A DNA stretch of 64,000 bases from Chondrosia reniformis (taxonomy: Eukaryota > Porifera > Demospongiae > Chondrillida > Chondrillidae): the NCBI GenBank assembly GCA_947172415.1, contig OX359198.1, positions 5,735,401 to 5,799,400 of the forward strand. Reading direction: 5' to 3'. Below the pieces are notes generated by a model. The model did no database searches and was not told the DNA's origin. It saw only the letters and a list, made by a program, of their open reading frames with translations. Below are positions 52,615 to 64,000 of the stretch, one piece after another. The position numbers and the translations under genes were made by a program. Each line of letters begins with the position of its first letter. Positions within the stretch are counted from its first letter, which is position 1.

Positions 52615-55600
52615 TTATGAACAATCTAATTGTGAGGCACTAAGTTGCTGAAGGATTTCTCTAGCAGAGCTGCATTGCTTTAGTATACACGTCCCATCGA
52701 CTGTCACACCTCTCCTATTGAAGGAGGATGCAATCAGAAGATTGGTAGTTCCTACTTCAGAAACTCTGATATTTTCGCTGTCCATATCTTTAGAAAATCT
52801 GTAAAAAAATCTTAATCTTCTGAGGTTGAGTTCTCCTGTCTTGGCATGACATTCCATTGAGAATTTTCCTTTAATCTCATTTTCAAGTTCATTGATACTG
52901 GCTATGGTAACCACAGCAGCTGGAAGTGGATATCGCAATGAAAAGACTTCAACATATATAATTTATAAACTGTTGTAAGAATGAATTTAAATACTCACCA
53001 ACAGAATGGTTGCCAAATATTTCCCTTAACTTTTCCACATCTTCACAAATATCAATATTAGATGAAGTCCCATTAATGCTGTCATTTAAAGCTGGCTCAG
53101 AAGTAGGCTTTGCACTTTGAGATGTCGACACCTCACCTGTAGACTGTGTTGTAGTTTTACCAGTGATGGAAGAGGTAGTTGGTTTAATAGTTGACACAAC
53201 AGTGGAGGATTTAGATGAGGTAGGAGGTGACTGAGTGGTAGTAGATATTTGAATGGAGCTGGTTACAGGTGGAACGGATGTTTTATCTTCTTGGCAAGGT
53301 TCTTTGAAGACATTAGGAGGCATGTTAGTGGGAGTTTCTGTAAGACTGAGGACTTCATTTTCTCCAGGTGATGTATCCATTGGTATCATACTGCTCTCTT
53401 CAACTGGTACAAAGAAAGTTAAAGCAAACAAGTACTCACAGCACATTTACTAACATCTTGCAATTGATCAGTTAATTAATCTTACAGTCTTCTTACATCA
53501 TAGATAAACCCTGCCATATATGGCATGCTGTCTAGTGTATCCTGCTGTTCCTTTAATATTTTACTTTTATAAGGCTTACCTGGAACACAATGTCCCTTGA
53601 AATAATCACATGCTTCATCTTGGTTACAGAATTCGCCACAAAACTGGCCACAAAGAGATCCTGGACACCCTACAAAATATATGACATAATCACCATATTA
53701 CTAAGATGTTAAAACTGAACAACAACAGAATACTATTTGACAAAAAGGAATACCTACCCCCTCTAGACAAAACATGACAATTTTAGGGCTCCTGGCATGT
53801 GAACAAAAGGCTTACACAGAAGTTGCCATGACTACTAAATGAATATGCATGTGAGATCATCATATATATCTCCTAATATAGGTCAGATGCCCACACTTTT
53901 AAGGCCTATAAATGTTACTGAGTTTAATGCATGACCTGATTCTAATGGTAATGAGATAACCAATTAGCACATACTTAATGCAAAACCATTTAAGTTCCCA
54001 ATACTATATATAGTATATATGTCTAAAGGATTCCAAAAGATCAGGAAAAGACAGATTCTCATATCAGGATCACATTCCCATAAACAGCTGTCTGGCCCAG
54101 TGGAGAAGAAGAGAAGTAGAAAACTCTTGTATCCTCATTCAAAGCTCTCATGAGGATTAGTTCCCTATAGGCCTCTACTCTAAAATAGATGTATAGCATG
54201 TAACACCAAAACTTCAATAATTTTAGAAGCAAGTAAAACCTTCACATTTAACTCACTTTGAGAACAGTCATGTCCAGTCCATCCTGGATCACACTGACAT
54301 GTCTTGTCATCACTATCACCCAAACCAAAACCAAATCCAAAGAAGTCTCCAATACCTTGACCTGCAGTACATTTCCCATGCCCACTACAAGCACAGTCAT
54401 CTTTACACTCATCTCCCATCATATGGCACACTACAGGAGGTTGTGAAAATTTGATGACATAATATAATATACTGCCTGCATAGTAACAATCCATGTATAT
54501 AAATTCAATGATTCCACAGTATATACTATTTAGGGTATTCTTTTTTAACAGGATAACCTCTTATATTGGCTATCCTATAGGTACTCAGTAAATTATGCAT
54601 ATTTCATAAAGGAAATTTAAATACCTGAGTTCAAGGCAGCTGGCTCTACTTATAACACTCGAAATATCTAACCAAACATTGTGACTAAATGACTGATAAC
54701 TTACTATCAGCTTCATCGGTTAAGTACCATCCCAAAACAGGCTCCAAGGCTCCGCTATCAGAATGCTCACAGATTCCAAGAAATCCGCCCACAAGTCCCA
54801 TTTTATCCTCTGAAGATGTACAATTGAAGTGGGATCTGGCTAGCCCTGGTGGGAATTCAAATGTTCCTATACTTTGGGAAGGGCTCACTATAGGGCACCC
54901 TGGAGATGGTTTGGCAGTCCAATCAAAGCCAGCATCAGGTCCACTGCATATACTTGGCAACAGTCTGTTAGGTACATAGCTGCCTCTTGAATTGCTCAGT
55001 GTGTAGGGATAAAGGGTCACAATCCATCCAGATGCTTGCCAACATCCGCTACCTTCTGGTCTGTCTGGGTTGAATTGATAGATATTCTTCCAAAAGTCAG
55101 TCTGTACAGATCCTTTTGAGGTAGCTATAAATTGATCTAACACGGGCTCCAGGGCACAAAGCCACCATCTCAGGTGACACTTTGACAGCAGAGAAATGAC
55201 CTTCTGCTTCAGTAAAACCCAATCTGCTGGTTCACCTTTCAAGGTTATGTTAGGTATTCCACAATATGTCATCTTGCCATAGGCTGCAATTTCTTCGTAT
55301 GGCTTGGCAAGAGCCACCAAAGCAGCTATCTTTGCTTGAACTGTTGTAGTGCTGAAGGTCTGAGATGGAGAAACAACATTTCCAGGGAGATTGACATCTA
55401 ATTTACACCAAGCTTCTGATAGAGTCTGGGGCCATTGGGACTGGTTACAGGTGAGGTCTCCTAAGTCTGAAGCGTTATCAAAGTCGTAGCAGCGTTCAGC
55501 TTTAGGAGTGACGGATTGATGAATACCTACTCCCTGCAGAATAGTAATCCAGATATAGTCCGGTGTCAGTATCAGCGAACGATGGTTTGCATAAGCTTCC

Positions 55601-55833
55601 TGTATGGCTGCTACGAGTGAATTGAATGGGTCTTTAACAGAAACGAATCCACAGTTTTCCGGCTTGTTAGTCTCAACGTGTACGACCTTCCACTCGTTTT
55701 GCTCATGCAGAATTCTCTTGAGAGGAACGTGGTAGAAGTAACTTCGAGTAGCACTGACATTATCCACCCGAAAGGTGACATCAGCAGTAACTTCTGCAAA
55801 GAAGCAGAGCAGAGTGAACACGAGAAACTTCAT
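52615..55833 (-). CDS. Secreted DUF4419 / EGF-like / Ser-Thr-rich protein
   Basis: Function unknown. Five exons give 709 residues: 54705-55833, 54257-54430, 53580-53669, 52999-53403 and 52615-52946; all junctions are phase 1. A signal peptide (MKFLVFTLLCFFAEVTA) starts the protein. Residues about 60-370 match DUF4419 as I know it: FNSLVAAIQEAYANHRSLIL, DYIWITILQG, YCGIPNITLKGEPADW, then the GCWQASGWIVTLYPY segment. The second exon gives a cysteine-rich EGF-like module ending CQCDPGWTGHDC, with a Gly/Phe-rich insert (DFFGFGFGLGD). The third exon adds CPGSLCGQFCGEFCNQDEAC. The fourth is a Ser/Thr/Pro-rich, mucin-like stretch of about 100 residues. The last exon is a C-terminal region of about 110 residues that I do not recognise. 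No transmembrane helix is seen near the end, so secretion is likelier than anchoring. Confidence 0.85.
54035..54210 (+). mobile_element. Dispersed repeat family 1, copy
   Basis: Carries AACAGCTGTCTGGCCCAGTG and GATTAGTTCCCTATAGGCC followed by TAGCATGTA. It lies in the intron of the DUF4419 gene between the exons at 53580 and 54257. Confidence 0.75.
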
Positions 55834-55934
55834 CTTTCTTGGTTGCTATAGCTCTGTAAGACTTTTGAAGGATTTCTTGCTATTAACAAGCTATGCCTTT
55901 CAGCTGCCCCTTGAAATTTAGGAGCTACAGTACA

Positions 55935-55943
55935 CCTTTTATA
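55935..55943 (-). promoter_or_regulatory. TATA box of the DUF4419 gene
   Basis: TATAAAAGG on the minus strand, about 100 bases before the start codon at 55833. The predicted transcription start is near 55910. The same nine bases precede the gene starting at 63336. Confidence 0.55.
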
Positions 55944-56012
55944 GAAGAGGCAATTCAAAAACTGGCTTCTTCGCAAATCACAAATGACCTCACAGCGCAT
56001 CTGAGAAGCCAT

Positions 56013-56820
56013 TAATTTAATTATATACGTATACTATTACTTAGTCTCATTATGTAACACAGTATTCCTTAATTAATTGACATTACGTAATGAAAGTGTA
56101 TGTTATCTGTTGGAAATTTAATTCTTGTCTGATATAATAGAACCATCATATTCCTCACATTTAAAGAGAGCCTATTACTTTTAAAGTCCCTATATATTAA
56201 ACTTGGCTGTGCCATTGACAATCAGACAGGTTCAGGTAGACAGGTGGGACTACAGGAGTGTACCTAATCTCATGCCCAAATAGGAATGGCAGACTTAGAG
56301 GTATACGTCATTGTGTCTATACATATACAGCAGTTGACACCAATCTTTCACCCTTCACTAAATTACCAAACTAATACCAACTGTATCCATAAATGCATCA
56401 ATTCAATAATTCAAAAATATGCTAGTCACACAGCCCTGTCTCCATGTAAGAGTCCTCTATATAGGGTTATGAAATCTAGCCAAAGTATGGGGGCAATGTC
56501 TTAATAGCCAGTAATTACTTCACAGTCATCTTAAAAGTTGATTTAGATAATAGTTCACTATTCTGATGAAATCTAGCCCTTGTGTTGCATAACCACTGGC
56601 TACAAACTAGTTGTCAGGATTAGTTTATGAGGTGAGGGACAGTGTCAATGTCCTTAGGTTCAAATACGTGCCGTGTCACCCATTTCTTCAATGTAACACA
56701 GTCTAGTCTGTATGAAATAATTGTTTGCTTTGGCTACTTTAAAACAATTTTGATTACTTATTTGTGCATGACTGTCTATACTGTAAATTGATTAAAACCA
56801 CAATTTTGATAAGAATAAAA
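56013..56820. other. Intergenic region between the DUF4419 gene and UBE4A
   Basis: AT-rich. It should contain the UBE4A promoter. I see no TATA box near the UBE4A start and no coding signal. Confidence 0.5.
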
Positions 56821-59648
56821 ATGGCCGCTAATCCAAACGAAAACCCCTTCATGCAATTATTTCAGACAGAGGAGGATTTTTCCAGAGTACAAGAGTTGCT
56901 CAAAGATGAAGTAGAAGAGCTTGATGCTCCGACTGTAAAAATAACGGATCCATACAAAGAGCCCCTTACTAATGAATATAGGTCGAATCTCTTAGAAAAG
57001 ATTTTCCTCTTCACTGTAAGAGAGACTGGTAGGTCAATCATGTTCATATAATTATTATGTATAAAAACGAAGATTTGCACCTTTTAATCTTTTATTATGG
57101 TATTTAAGAACCAACCCAACCCAATATAAATTAGAATCACAATCTCATTTTTATACTATTACATATACGTAGTCTCGCCAGCCTCCAAAGGCTTGCCCAG
57201 TCCCTCCTATCTTCTGAAACTTCCCAGTCTGACTACTCAGCTACGTGCTCTTGGAGAAGACTTGATATTGAGTGAGGATCTCCTGGATCAGGCCCTTGTT
57301 GAGAGATTGCACATTGCTGATAAGTCAAGCTTGATCACAAGGGTCAAAGGTGGAAAAAGTGGGAGGTTGTTTACGGAAAAAATGGCCACTGAGAGTAGAG
57401 TTCTCTTCTATTTTGGTCAGTGTTTTGAGAGAGTGCTATCTTGTGATGGAAGGGACCCGAGGGTATCCATTTTGTGCCGGTATTGCAAAGACTTATTGCT
57501 TACCTATGTGTCCACTCAACTGGTCTCTCTGAGTAGCTTGATCCCCAGTTCCAATCCCATTTCACCTCAAAAGCAAATTGAGGAACTTCTGGAGCAGATA
57601 TACAATGGCAATGCTGACATTTCACTAACATTTCTAATCGAAGTTCTGAACAAGTTGCCATCTGATAAAATCAAGCAATTGTTCCTTCTTGGTGTTCAAA
57701 AGACTCTCTCTCATGTACCAGTCAAGGCAGACTTTCCAAATCCCAACATGGACCGACTTCTAAAGGTTCTCCAGTTCCTGGCCAAGCAGGTGGACCTGGC
57801 GGAAATGGTCATTTCATCCAAAATTTGGATTCCAGCTGTTCAAACAAGCAAGGAGTACTCCCACAACACAATACTAGGACGCCTTCTCTCACTCACACCG
57901 ATTCCTCAGGAGTTTGGGTCCTTACCAAAAGTATTTGGTGAATTTGCTGGTCAAACTGAGACCACTCTTGATAACAGAGCAGTGTATATGCAGGAAGAGA
58001 TCCAGAAGGTTGTGGATGGAGTGACGGAGTTTGTAAAGAATCTTCTGAGACATGGCGGACAAGTTAGAACAGCTGTTATGGAGTGGATAATTGGGTGCTT
58101 CAAAACAAGCACTGGCAGAAGTCAAGTAAGAAGTGATATACAGTGGAACCTCCCTTATCCAGACAACTTACTTACAATTTCAGGTTAGGGGCAACCCATG
58201 GTCCCTTACTGGCTGGATAAGGGAGGTTTCAACATATATAATATTACTCAAGATTTGCTCCACATTTGTACAACATGGTTTTGAATAAGATCTACTACAA
58301 AAGGCACCACTTAATATAGCTAGGCACTTCATAAGTTGTTGTGGGTCCACTGGTGGGTGTGGCTCTATTGATGGGTGTGGCTTCACTGGTGGGTGCAGCT
58401 TTATTGGTGGGTGTGGCTTCACTGGTGGGTGTGTCTCTATTGGCTATATTATTTGACACCTGAATTCTACTATGAATTGCTATTTGCCATTATATTCATT
58501 TCCTATATTTGAATCCTTTAACTGTACACTTTATGAGTGTATCATACACTGTAACGTATATGTATGTAGATGATTTCAGAGTATAGTGATCCAATGACTC
58601 AAGCCCTGCGGTCATTTTTACATGCGAGTGATGGATTCTACTTGAACCTGCTCTGGGTGATGTTGAAGGTTGCCATTCCATTTTCAAGAGGTGGACTTGT
58701 CCAAGCAAACAAGGTGGATCCGAACTACACTATGTGTGCTTCTCTGCCTAGCACCTCATGTGGAGGACCAGTGCTGGACTTGAGTGGAGAGAGTGCTTTG
58801 GTAGTGCTGGAAGGAGGTATGGGTTAGTTCCTTGTGGGAATCAACTTAATTAAACTGATGTCTGCTTCTTGTTGCTAGGTGAACCAGTCCATCCCAGTCT
58901 TCCCTTGAGTTTCTCCACCCACTGGTTCTTCTTAACACAAAAATGTCTGACCCTCACCTATCCTTCAGCAGCCAGACCATTTCTGCAGCTTCAGCAACAT
59001 GCCAAAAAAATCCTGGCAGATGGTGAGATTCTTGAATGGGGAGGGAGGAGTGAGAAGTTACACAAGTGAAGTGGTATTACAAGAACATGGTTACCACAAC
59101 TTATGTACACTACATTTGTCATATTACATAACAAAGGGTATAATAATAATAATCATTATTAGAGTAACAATCTGACCAGCCAAATAGGCTTACTAGTCAC
59201 AAAAAATTGGTGGAGGTGATTACATTAAGTTGTGAATAAAAGGGAATGCCTAAGTTTATATATCTTAAACAAAAAGTGGATAATTCTATTATTGTCTGTG
59301 TTTAAGAGAAAATATAGCTTGTTGCTTTGGTACATGGACATGATTTTACAGTTGATTTAGTTACAATAAGCAAACAATTCAGATCTGATAGAGTTCAGTT
59401 TAGTACAGTACAATAGACAATGAGTTTGGTCCTCTACTGTACCCCACGACTGTATATGTATGTATAAGTATCCGTGCTTGTGTATGTGACTGTTTGGGAA
59501 GTGCAGCCTGGTAGCCTTAAGTGGCGAGGGCTTAATGCGCCCAGGCAGTCGGGCTATGTACCTATGTGTCCAGGTATAGCCCTGTGCCCCTTAACCAGAA
59601 CTGGTTGGCATTTATCTACACCTTAATGTATGTACATGCATGGGCACT

Positions 59649-59684
<36 letters not shown>

Positions 59685-61928
59685 TATGTTATGTAACAAA
59701 AGGTACATTTTTATAGGTGTTTTGGCCAATTTGTCTCTTGTTCCGGATGAGCAAACAGTCTTAAAAATAAAAGTACTTTTATCCAAGTACTACGTGTACA
59801 AGACACACGCCTGCCATCCTGGCCTGCTTGAAGCAGTAATGGAATTTATTGCCTTTGTGTGTGACTGGATGCTATGGCAACTAATAGCCAGCCAACCTCA
59901 AGATAAGGAGATTGAGAATATCAGTTACTCTCTTCTCAATGAAGATACCCTTTATTTTCTACAAAGTGGAGTGACGCCAGGGGCCTTTCATAGGATACCA
60001 GAGTCAGTGGTGGAGATGATTGTAGACGTTGTCGTGATGTTTCAGAAACTACAACCAGACCTCCTGTACAGAATCCAACTCAGTTTAGGTCTCTTTGTGA
60101 GCATATTTGCTGGCTGGCAGCATCTCTTGCGCAACCCTCACTTGAGAGCTCGACTAGTTGAGATACTGATTATTTTGATGGAGAAGGGGCAAAACGAGAG
60201 CAGTCTGATGCTAGCTAGCTACAAAGAAGAAAGATTTAGTGCCCATCCCTTTTTCCATCTAGTCCTTGTAGAATCACTCCTCAGAATATTTATTGATACA
60301 GAGCACTCCGGAGAAGACATGTTGTTTGAGCAGAAATATCGTTATCGTCACCAAATCTACAGTATTCTGTGCAAGGTGTGGGGGGAAGCAGAGTATCGTG
60401 TGACTGTTCAGAGGCTACATAAGGAGGCTGTAGAGGGATATCTTCAATCAACCAGCATTCTATTGCTGAAGTTTATTCACCTTCTGGTGAATGATGCTGT
60501 AGCTATATTGGATAGAGCTCTCAAAGTATGCTGTACTTAGTATTAAACTGTTGCTTACCCAAATAGATATTGTCTGATTGAATGAATAATTATTTTAATT
60601 GGGAAAGCTGCTGGCTAAATTAGCTACTACTAAGGCACCAAATCATGTCCAAATAGTTTTGATATTTGGGTCAACATAAGTTATGCTTGAACTCATCAGT
60701 GTACCACCAAACTACAAGTTGCTTGAGCATCATTTTCCTGCTTAAAACTATAACCCTTAATAAAATTCGCAGCTGCCTGGAATATAATATATTATGCAGT
60801 GTTAGACTCTGATGCTGTTTATGCAGTACCAATCCCTAGAGTTCTGCTGTGAATGTACGCTTTTACTTTGAATATTAGACTTACATTTAGCTGTCGTTTT
60901 ACTGTAACTTTGACATAGGCTTTACAAAGTGTTCATGAGATTGAGCAATCTGAGGAAAATGGAGAATGGGATGGTCTGTCTGTTGATGACAGAGAAGCCA
61001 AGGAACAGGAGAAGGAGGAGGCAATAGAAAATGCAAAGTTATCCAATCAAATGTCAGAAAGAGCCATTCAGATGGTCGTTGAAGTGGCAAGAGTAACACC
61101 TGAGTAAGTTAAAACATATTTGCATGTACACTTTAGTGTATCCTTAAAATTTATAGCTTTGGATGAGGATAAAATCATTTTCTCCTTCACTTCTCTCCTT
61201 CTCCACTGGGCCACAATGCACACATGTTTAAAATGCCTATTGTTGGAATGTTACTTCATGACCTAAATAAACAAATACACAACTTTTCTCTTTACTTAGA
61301 GTGATGGTGTTGGATACAATGGTAGACAGAGTGGCGGCCATGTTGAACTATTTTCTGTGTAAGCTGATTGGTCCAGAGAGAAATGAGTTAAAGGTGTGTA
61401 GCTATATCATCTATTTTAAAGATGTTTCTTAGACTGGATTACCATTACTCTTTTCTTCCTCCTTTTCATTATTTTCTCACCAATTCCATGTAGGTAAAGG
61501 ATTTCAAAGTCGTTTCCTTCAGCCCAAAAGACCTGCTGCATAGTATTGTTCTGGTCTACACAAACCTGGCTCACAGCAAGCAGTTCTGTGCTGCAGTGTG
61601 CAGCGACGAGAGGTCATACTCTAGGGAACTGTTGCAGGAGACTTGTATGACCTTAAGGTGACTATTCAGTAGACATGCAGTATACACCTGCTTATCCAGA
61701 CATGTCCTATCTTATCCAGACATGTCCTATCTTATCCAGACATATCTTATACAGACCTAACTTATCCAGACATATCTTATACAAACCTACCTTATCCAGA
61801 CCTACCTAATCTTATTCTATAGACGTATCCAGGTGCCACTCCCAATTATACTGGAATTCTCTGCGTTCTCAAACCAACTTGAGAAAGCTGAAAAGGAGGA
61901 GGAAATTGAAAGAAATCTTGCTCTTCAA
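56821..61928 (+). CDS. UBE4A: UBE4A-like ubiquitin conjugation factor E4 (U-box exon outside the window)
   Basis: E4/Ufd2-type U-box ubiquitin ligase that extends ubiquitin chains. Nine exons: 56821-57028, 57173-58125, 58570-58816, 58879-59022, 59717-60525, 60919-61103, 61300-61393, 61494-61657 and 61823-61928. Together they make exactly 970 codons with every junction in frame. The N-terminus, MAANPNENPFMQLF, is short like UBE4A and unlike the long UBE4B. The Ufd2 core shows FVKNLLRHGGQVRTAVMEWI, SDGFYLNLLWVMLKVAIPFS, YYVYKTHACHPGLLEAVMEF and IVLVYTNLAHSKQFCAAV. The last exon visible ends in a charged helix (EKAEKEEEIERNLALQ) with donor GTGAGT. The family ends with a U-box of about 95 residues, and none is found on the plus strand up to 64000. 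Human UBE4A has about 1066 residues, so the shortfall equals the U-box, and the gene must continue past the right edge. Confidence 0.9.
58141..58235. mobile_element. Pogo-like MITE in UBE4A intron 2
   Basis: Left end CAGTGGAACCTCCCTTATCC and complemented right end TTGAAACCTCCCTTATCCAG share the inner AACCTCCCTTATCCAG. It is preceded by TATA and starts 16 bases after exon 2. It is related in style to the element at 30245-30347. Confidence 0.55.
58335..58442. repeat. Degenerate tandem repeat in UBE4A intron 2
   Basis: About five units of 18-20 bases of the form ACTGGTGGGTGTGGCTCTAT. Confidence 0.8.
59440..59684 (+). mobile_element. Retroposon-like insertion with an (AAT)n tail
   Basis: A patch GC-richer than its surroundings (for example GGGCTTAATGCGCCCAGGCA near 59530) ends in about eleven AAT units (59650-59684). 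This is the typical layout of a LINE or SINE 3' end. It sits in the UBE4A intron, 33 bases before the exon at 59717. The family is not recognised and the 5' limit is a guess. Confidence 0.4.
61155..61235 (-). mobile_element. Dispersed repeat family 1, fragment
   Basis: Complement of the middle of the family (AGCTTTGGATGAGGATAAAA, CTCCTTCTCCACTGGGCC). It lies in a UBE4A intron. Confidence 0.65.
61685..61812. repeat. CTTATCCAGACAT tandem repeat in a UBE4A intron
   Basis: Six to seven degenerate units of CTTATCCAGACATGTCCTAT just before the acceptor of the exon at 61823. The CTTATCCAGAC core also occurs in the left end of the element at 58141. Confidence 0.8.
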
Positions 61929-62372
61929 GTGAGTTAGATATTTAGATGTGGTCATAACTCAGTGACAGCACACTGGCGACTATAGAGCTAGCCCTGGTTT
62001 GTTCCCTGTGACTGTTTAGTATGTGTTTGTCCTCCAAGTGATGTTCTAAACACTTGTGGTTTGACTATCACTGGTCCTATTATAGTATCAATATTGCAGA
62101 CAAAGTTGTACACATGTCTGGCTTGTTAAAAGTTGTGTCTGAGAACACTTTAATTTTGTTAACAATGATGGTAAGCTTATATAAACATGCTACAAGTGAA
62201 GTAATTCATTTTGATGACAAATTATGATTGTAATTCTACTATGTATGTAAATGAATATAATTGATCTACAGCATATAAGACAAAAATGACTAAGAGTTAC
62301 CTACATTGCTTGTGGTTAGATTATGTATGATATGAGTCAGCACTTTGTATGAGCTACATAGGCAAGTGAAAT

Positions 62373-63336
62373 TTATTCCAAAGAATAGGAAAAGGCAAAG
62401 GTGCCTAGCTTCTCTGTAACTATCTCCTGACGACCTCCTCCAGACTTTTGGATCCCAGTGACCTCTGTACTGAACAGACCAATGCTATGACCATTGGAAA
62501 CTTTCTTTCTCACCTCAAAAGTAATCTTGTCCCATGTGCAAGTACAAAATATTGTTTCCATGGCAATATCTTCTTGAAAATGGAGATCCTTGGATTGTAT
62601 CTTTCCCTCAGTGTTATGTGAGGTGATTTGCAAGTAGTACTCCCCAGTGAAAAGCCCACTAGGTATTTGGATGCTGTGAACTTTAAGACTGCGGTAGACA
62701 TACTGACACATTAAACCAGCAAAGCCCTCCACACAGCTGCACACCTCCACCCTTCCCATCCTGCTGCAAGTCGCTCCATTGCGACAAGAGTTTCGCAAGC
62801 ATTGTCTCTCCTTCTTCTCTACTACAGACCACACTGAAATGCATTTATCATCACTGCAATGGTATCTCTTTGACATCTGGTTTAGTCCTTGCATACTGAT
62901 AGTCTGTTTGGGGATTATCTTTGAATTACTTTCTCCATCCATTGTGCTTATAAAGAAATATTCCCAATTGTTATCTCCAAAGTTGATAACTTCATTCCAA
63001 TTCGGGACTGCTCCTTTTTCTTGTGAAAATAATTGAGTGTGGATGCCATCTTCGCTGTCTACAGCGGTCACATTGATGTAGAGGTACTGGCAGGAAGAAA
63101 TAAAATTTGACTGTTGCTGTAATCCTTCTGCATAGACCTTGAGGATTCCTCTAATTGGAGAATATCTTGCAATAGCAACAGATATGAAGGCAAAGGAAAG
63201 AGTGAAAAGAAAATCTGTAGAAGGGAACAATTCAGAATTACAATCAAAGAGTAGTATTTGCAAAAAATAGATGTACTAAAGGTTTATTGTGTTATCAGCT
63301 GTAAATTTAAAATTTCTCACTTTGAGATGTCTTCAT
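62373..63336 (-). CDS. Secreted C2-like plus EGF-domain protein
   Basis: Function unknown. Two exons: 63321-63336 (MKTSQ, one base of the next codon, donor GTGAGA) and 62373-63214 (acceptor CTTCTACAG), giving 285 residues. A signal peptide (about residues 6-22, FLFTLSFAFISVAIA) shows secretion. Residues about 25-115 look like a C2-type beta-sandwich: GILKVYAEGLQ, a Y-x-NVTAVDSEDG strand, then VPNWNEVINFGDNN. An EGF module follows (CLRNSCRNGATCSRMGRVEV, then CSCVEGFAGLMC). The last 100 residues are beta-rich and unassigned. The C2 call rests on pattern only. Like the DUF4419 gene it is secreted, contains an EGF module and has a TATAAAAGG promoter. It lies on the opposite strand after the last visible UBE4A exon, so it is probably nested in a UBE4A intron. 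Confidence 0.75.
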
Positions 63337-63461
63337 GGCTTGTATTCTTATGCAATCCTTTTCAAAGGAGTTGTTCTTAAGAAGTTATCAGTTTTCTGAA
63401 TTCACGCAAGTGGTTTTCTCTTCCTGTTGTGCTAGCTGGTTGAAGAGTGTTGCAGTAAATT

Positions 63462-63470
63462 CCTTTTATA
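63462..63470 (-). promoter_or_regulatory. TATA box of the C2/EGF gene
   Basis: TATAAAAGG on the minus strand, about 126 bases before the start codon at 63336. It is identical over nine bases to the site at 55935-55943. Confidence 0.55.
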
Positions 63471-63644
63471 GACGCTATTTCCACCCCACACCACTGGATT
63501 AGCTATGTTACACTCAGTTTGAAATAGTTTTCCACAGGGCACGATGCATGGCCTAATATGGTAACATTTATGACATCATCCTTGGTGACTATACACCATA
63601 GAGGATATATCATAGTGTGTACAACCTGTGGGGTTGACAGTAGC

Positions 63645-63895
63645 CGTTGCCTAGTGATTGCTAGGATACATGTAAAGTACCACTACACTAAAATAAACAA
63701 AATTTAGTTGTATAACTGTGGCAACCTTATAATATTTTATTGTTAATATAGAAAAAGAATTAGGGTGACAAAAGTAGTTACCTGAGATTGCTAGGTTACA
63801 TGTATGTAAAGTACTGAAACTCTAAAGCGAAAAAAAAAATTCAATTAATTTGTGTATCCATGGTAACTTTTTATTATTTTGTGGTGGCTACAGAA
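63645..63895. repeat. Imperfect direct duplication, two copies of about 115 bp
   Basis: The segments starting near 63653 (GATTGCTAGGATACATGTAA) and 63785 (GATTGCTAGGTTACATGTAT) share order and spacing through AAAGTAC, ATTT(A/G)TG-like and TTTTATT blocks. The sequence to the window end has no coding signal I can support. Confidence 0.55.
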
Positions 63896-64000
63896 AAGCT
63901 CCACTTTGAACTATTCCTGAGGATGATGTTATGAGTGAATTGCCTCACATTGATATCAAAGGTTCAAAGGTTAAATTACAGAAATGACAGATTTTGAAAT

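Noticed and set aside
63880-64000. Search for the UBE4A U-box exon at the right edge
   Set aside because: An acceptor-like CTACAG at about 63890 is followed by sequence with no U-box motif.

Overview
This is a window of animal nuclear DNA with AT-rich, intron-dense genes. Three things mark it as metazoan: two Sp-type zinc-finger factors with Buttonhead boxes, a kinase-bearing class III myosin, and an axonemal dynein heavy chain. Small introns (one of 63 bp), very short first exons and introns full of the palindrome TACGTA fit an early-branching animal such as a demosponge. The sponge assignment is inference. I saw no bacterial, plasmid or viral gene.

Layout. (1) 1-15758, minus strand: about 33 exons of an inner-arm axonemal dynein heavy chain (DNAH3/7/12 group). 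It runs from the start codon through tail, linker and AAA1 into AAA2, and the rest lies beyond the left edge. Its introns carry three tandem or near-tandem duplications and many TACGTA tracts. (2) 16111-17610, plus strand: an Sp-family factor (Sp-A), head-to-head with the dynein. The shared upstream region holds an RFX X-box and a TATA box. (3) 18708-34414, minus strand: OLA1 (Obg-like ATPase). Its last coding exon is about 11.7 kb from the previous one, so the apparent gene desert at 18.8-30.5 kb is one intron filled with minisatellite and dispersed repeats. (4) 34649-36800, minus strand: a second Sp-family factor (Sp-B) with an unusual insertion in its second finger. (5) 37168-51732, minus strand: a class III myosin with kinase domain, motor, eight IQ motifs and a short tail. 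(6) 51918-52315, plus strand: a possible micro-protein gene divergent from the myosin. (7) 52615-55833, minus strand: a secreted DUF4419 / EGF-like / Ser-Thr-rich protein. (8) 56821-61928 and beyond, plus strand: a UBE4A-like ubiquitin chain elongation factor. All of it is present except the C-terminal U-box, which should lie past the right edge. (9) 62373-63336, minus strand: a secreted C2-like plus EGF protein, apparently nested in the last UBE4A intron.

Functional links are modest. Dynein is an axoneme gene with an X-box at its promoter, and Sp-A may share that region. Myosin III is an actin-protrusion motor. OLA1 and UBE4A are housekeeping genes. Sp-A and the two secreted genes have nearly the same TATA-box core promoter. 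The most unusual signals are a minisatellite whose unit contains the dynein exon-intron junction, giving an array of about 20 possible splice donors in one reading frame, and the myosin neck, where every IQ motif is split by a phase-1 intron at the same place.
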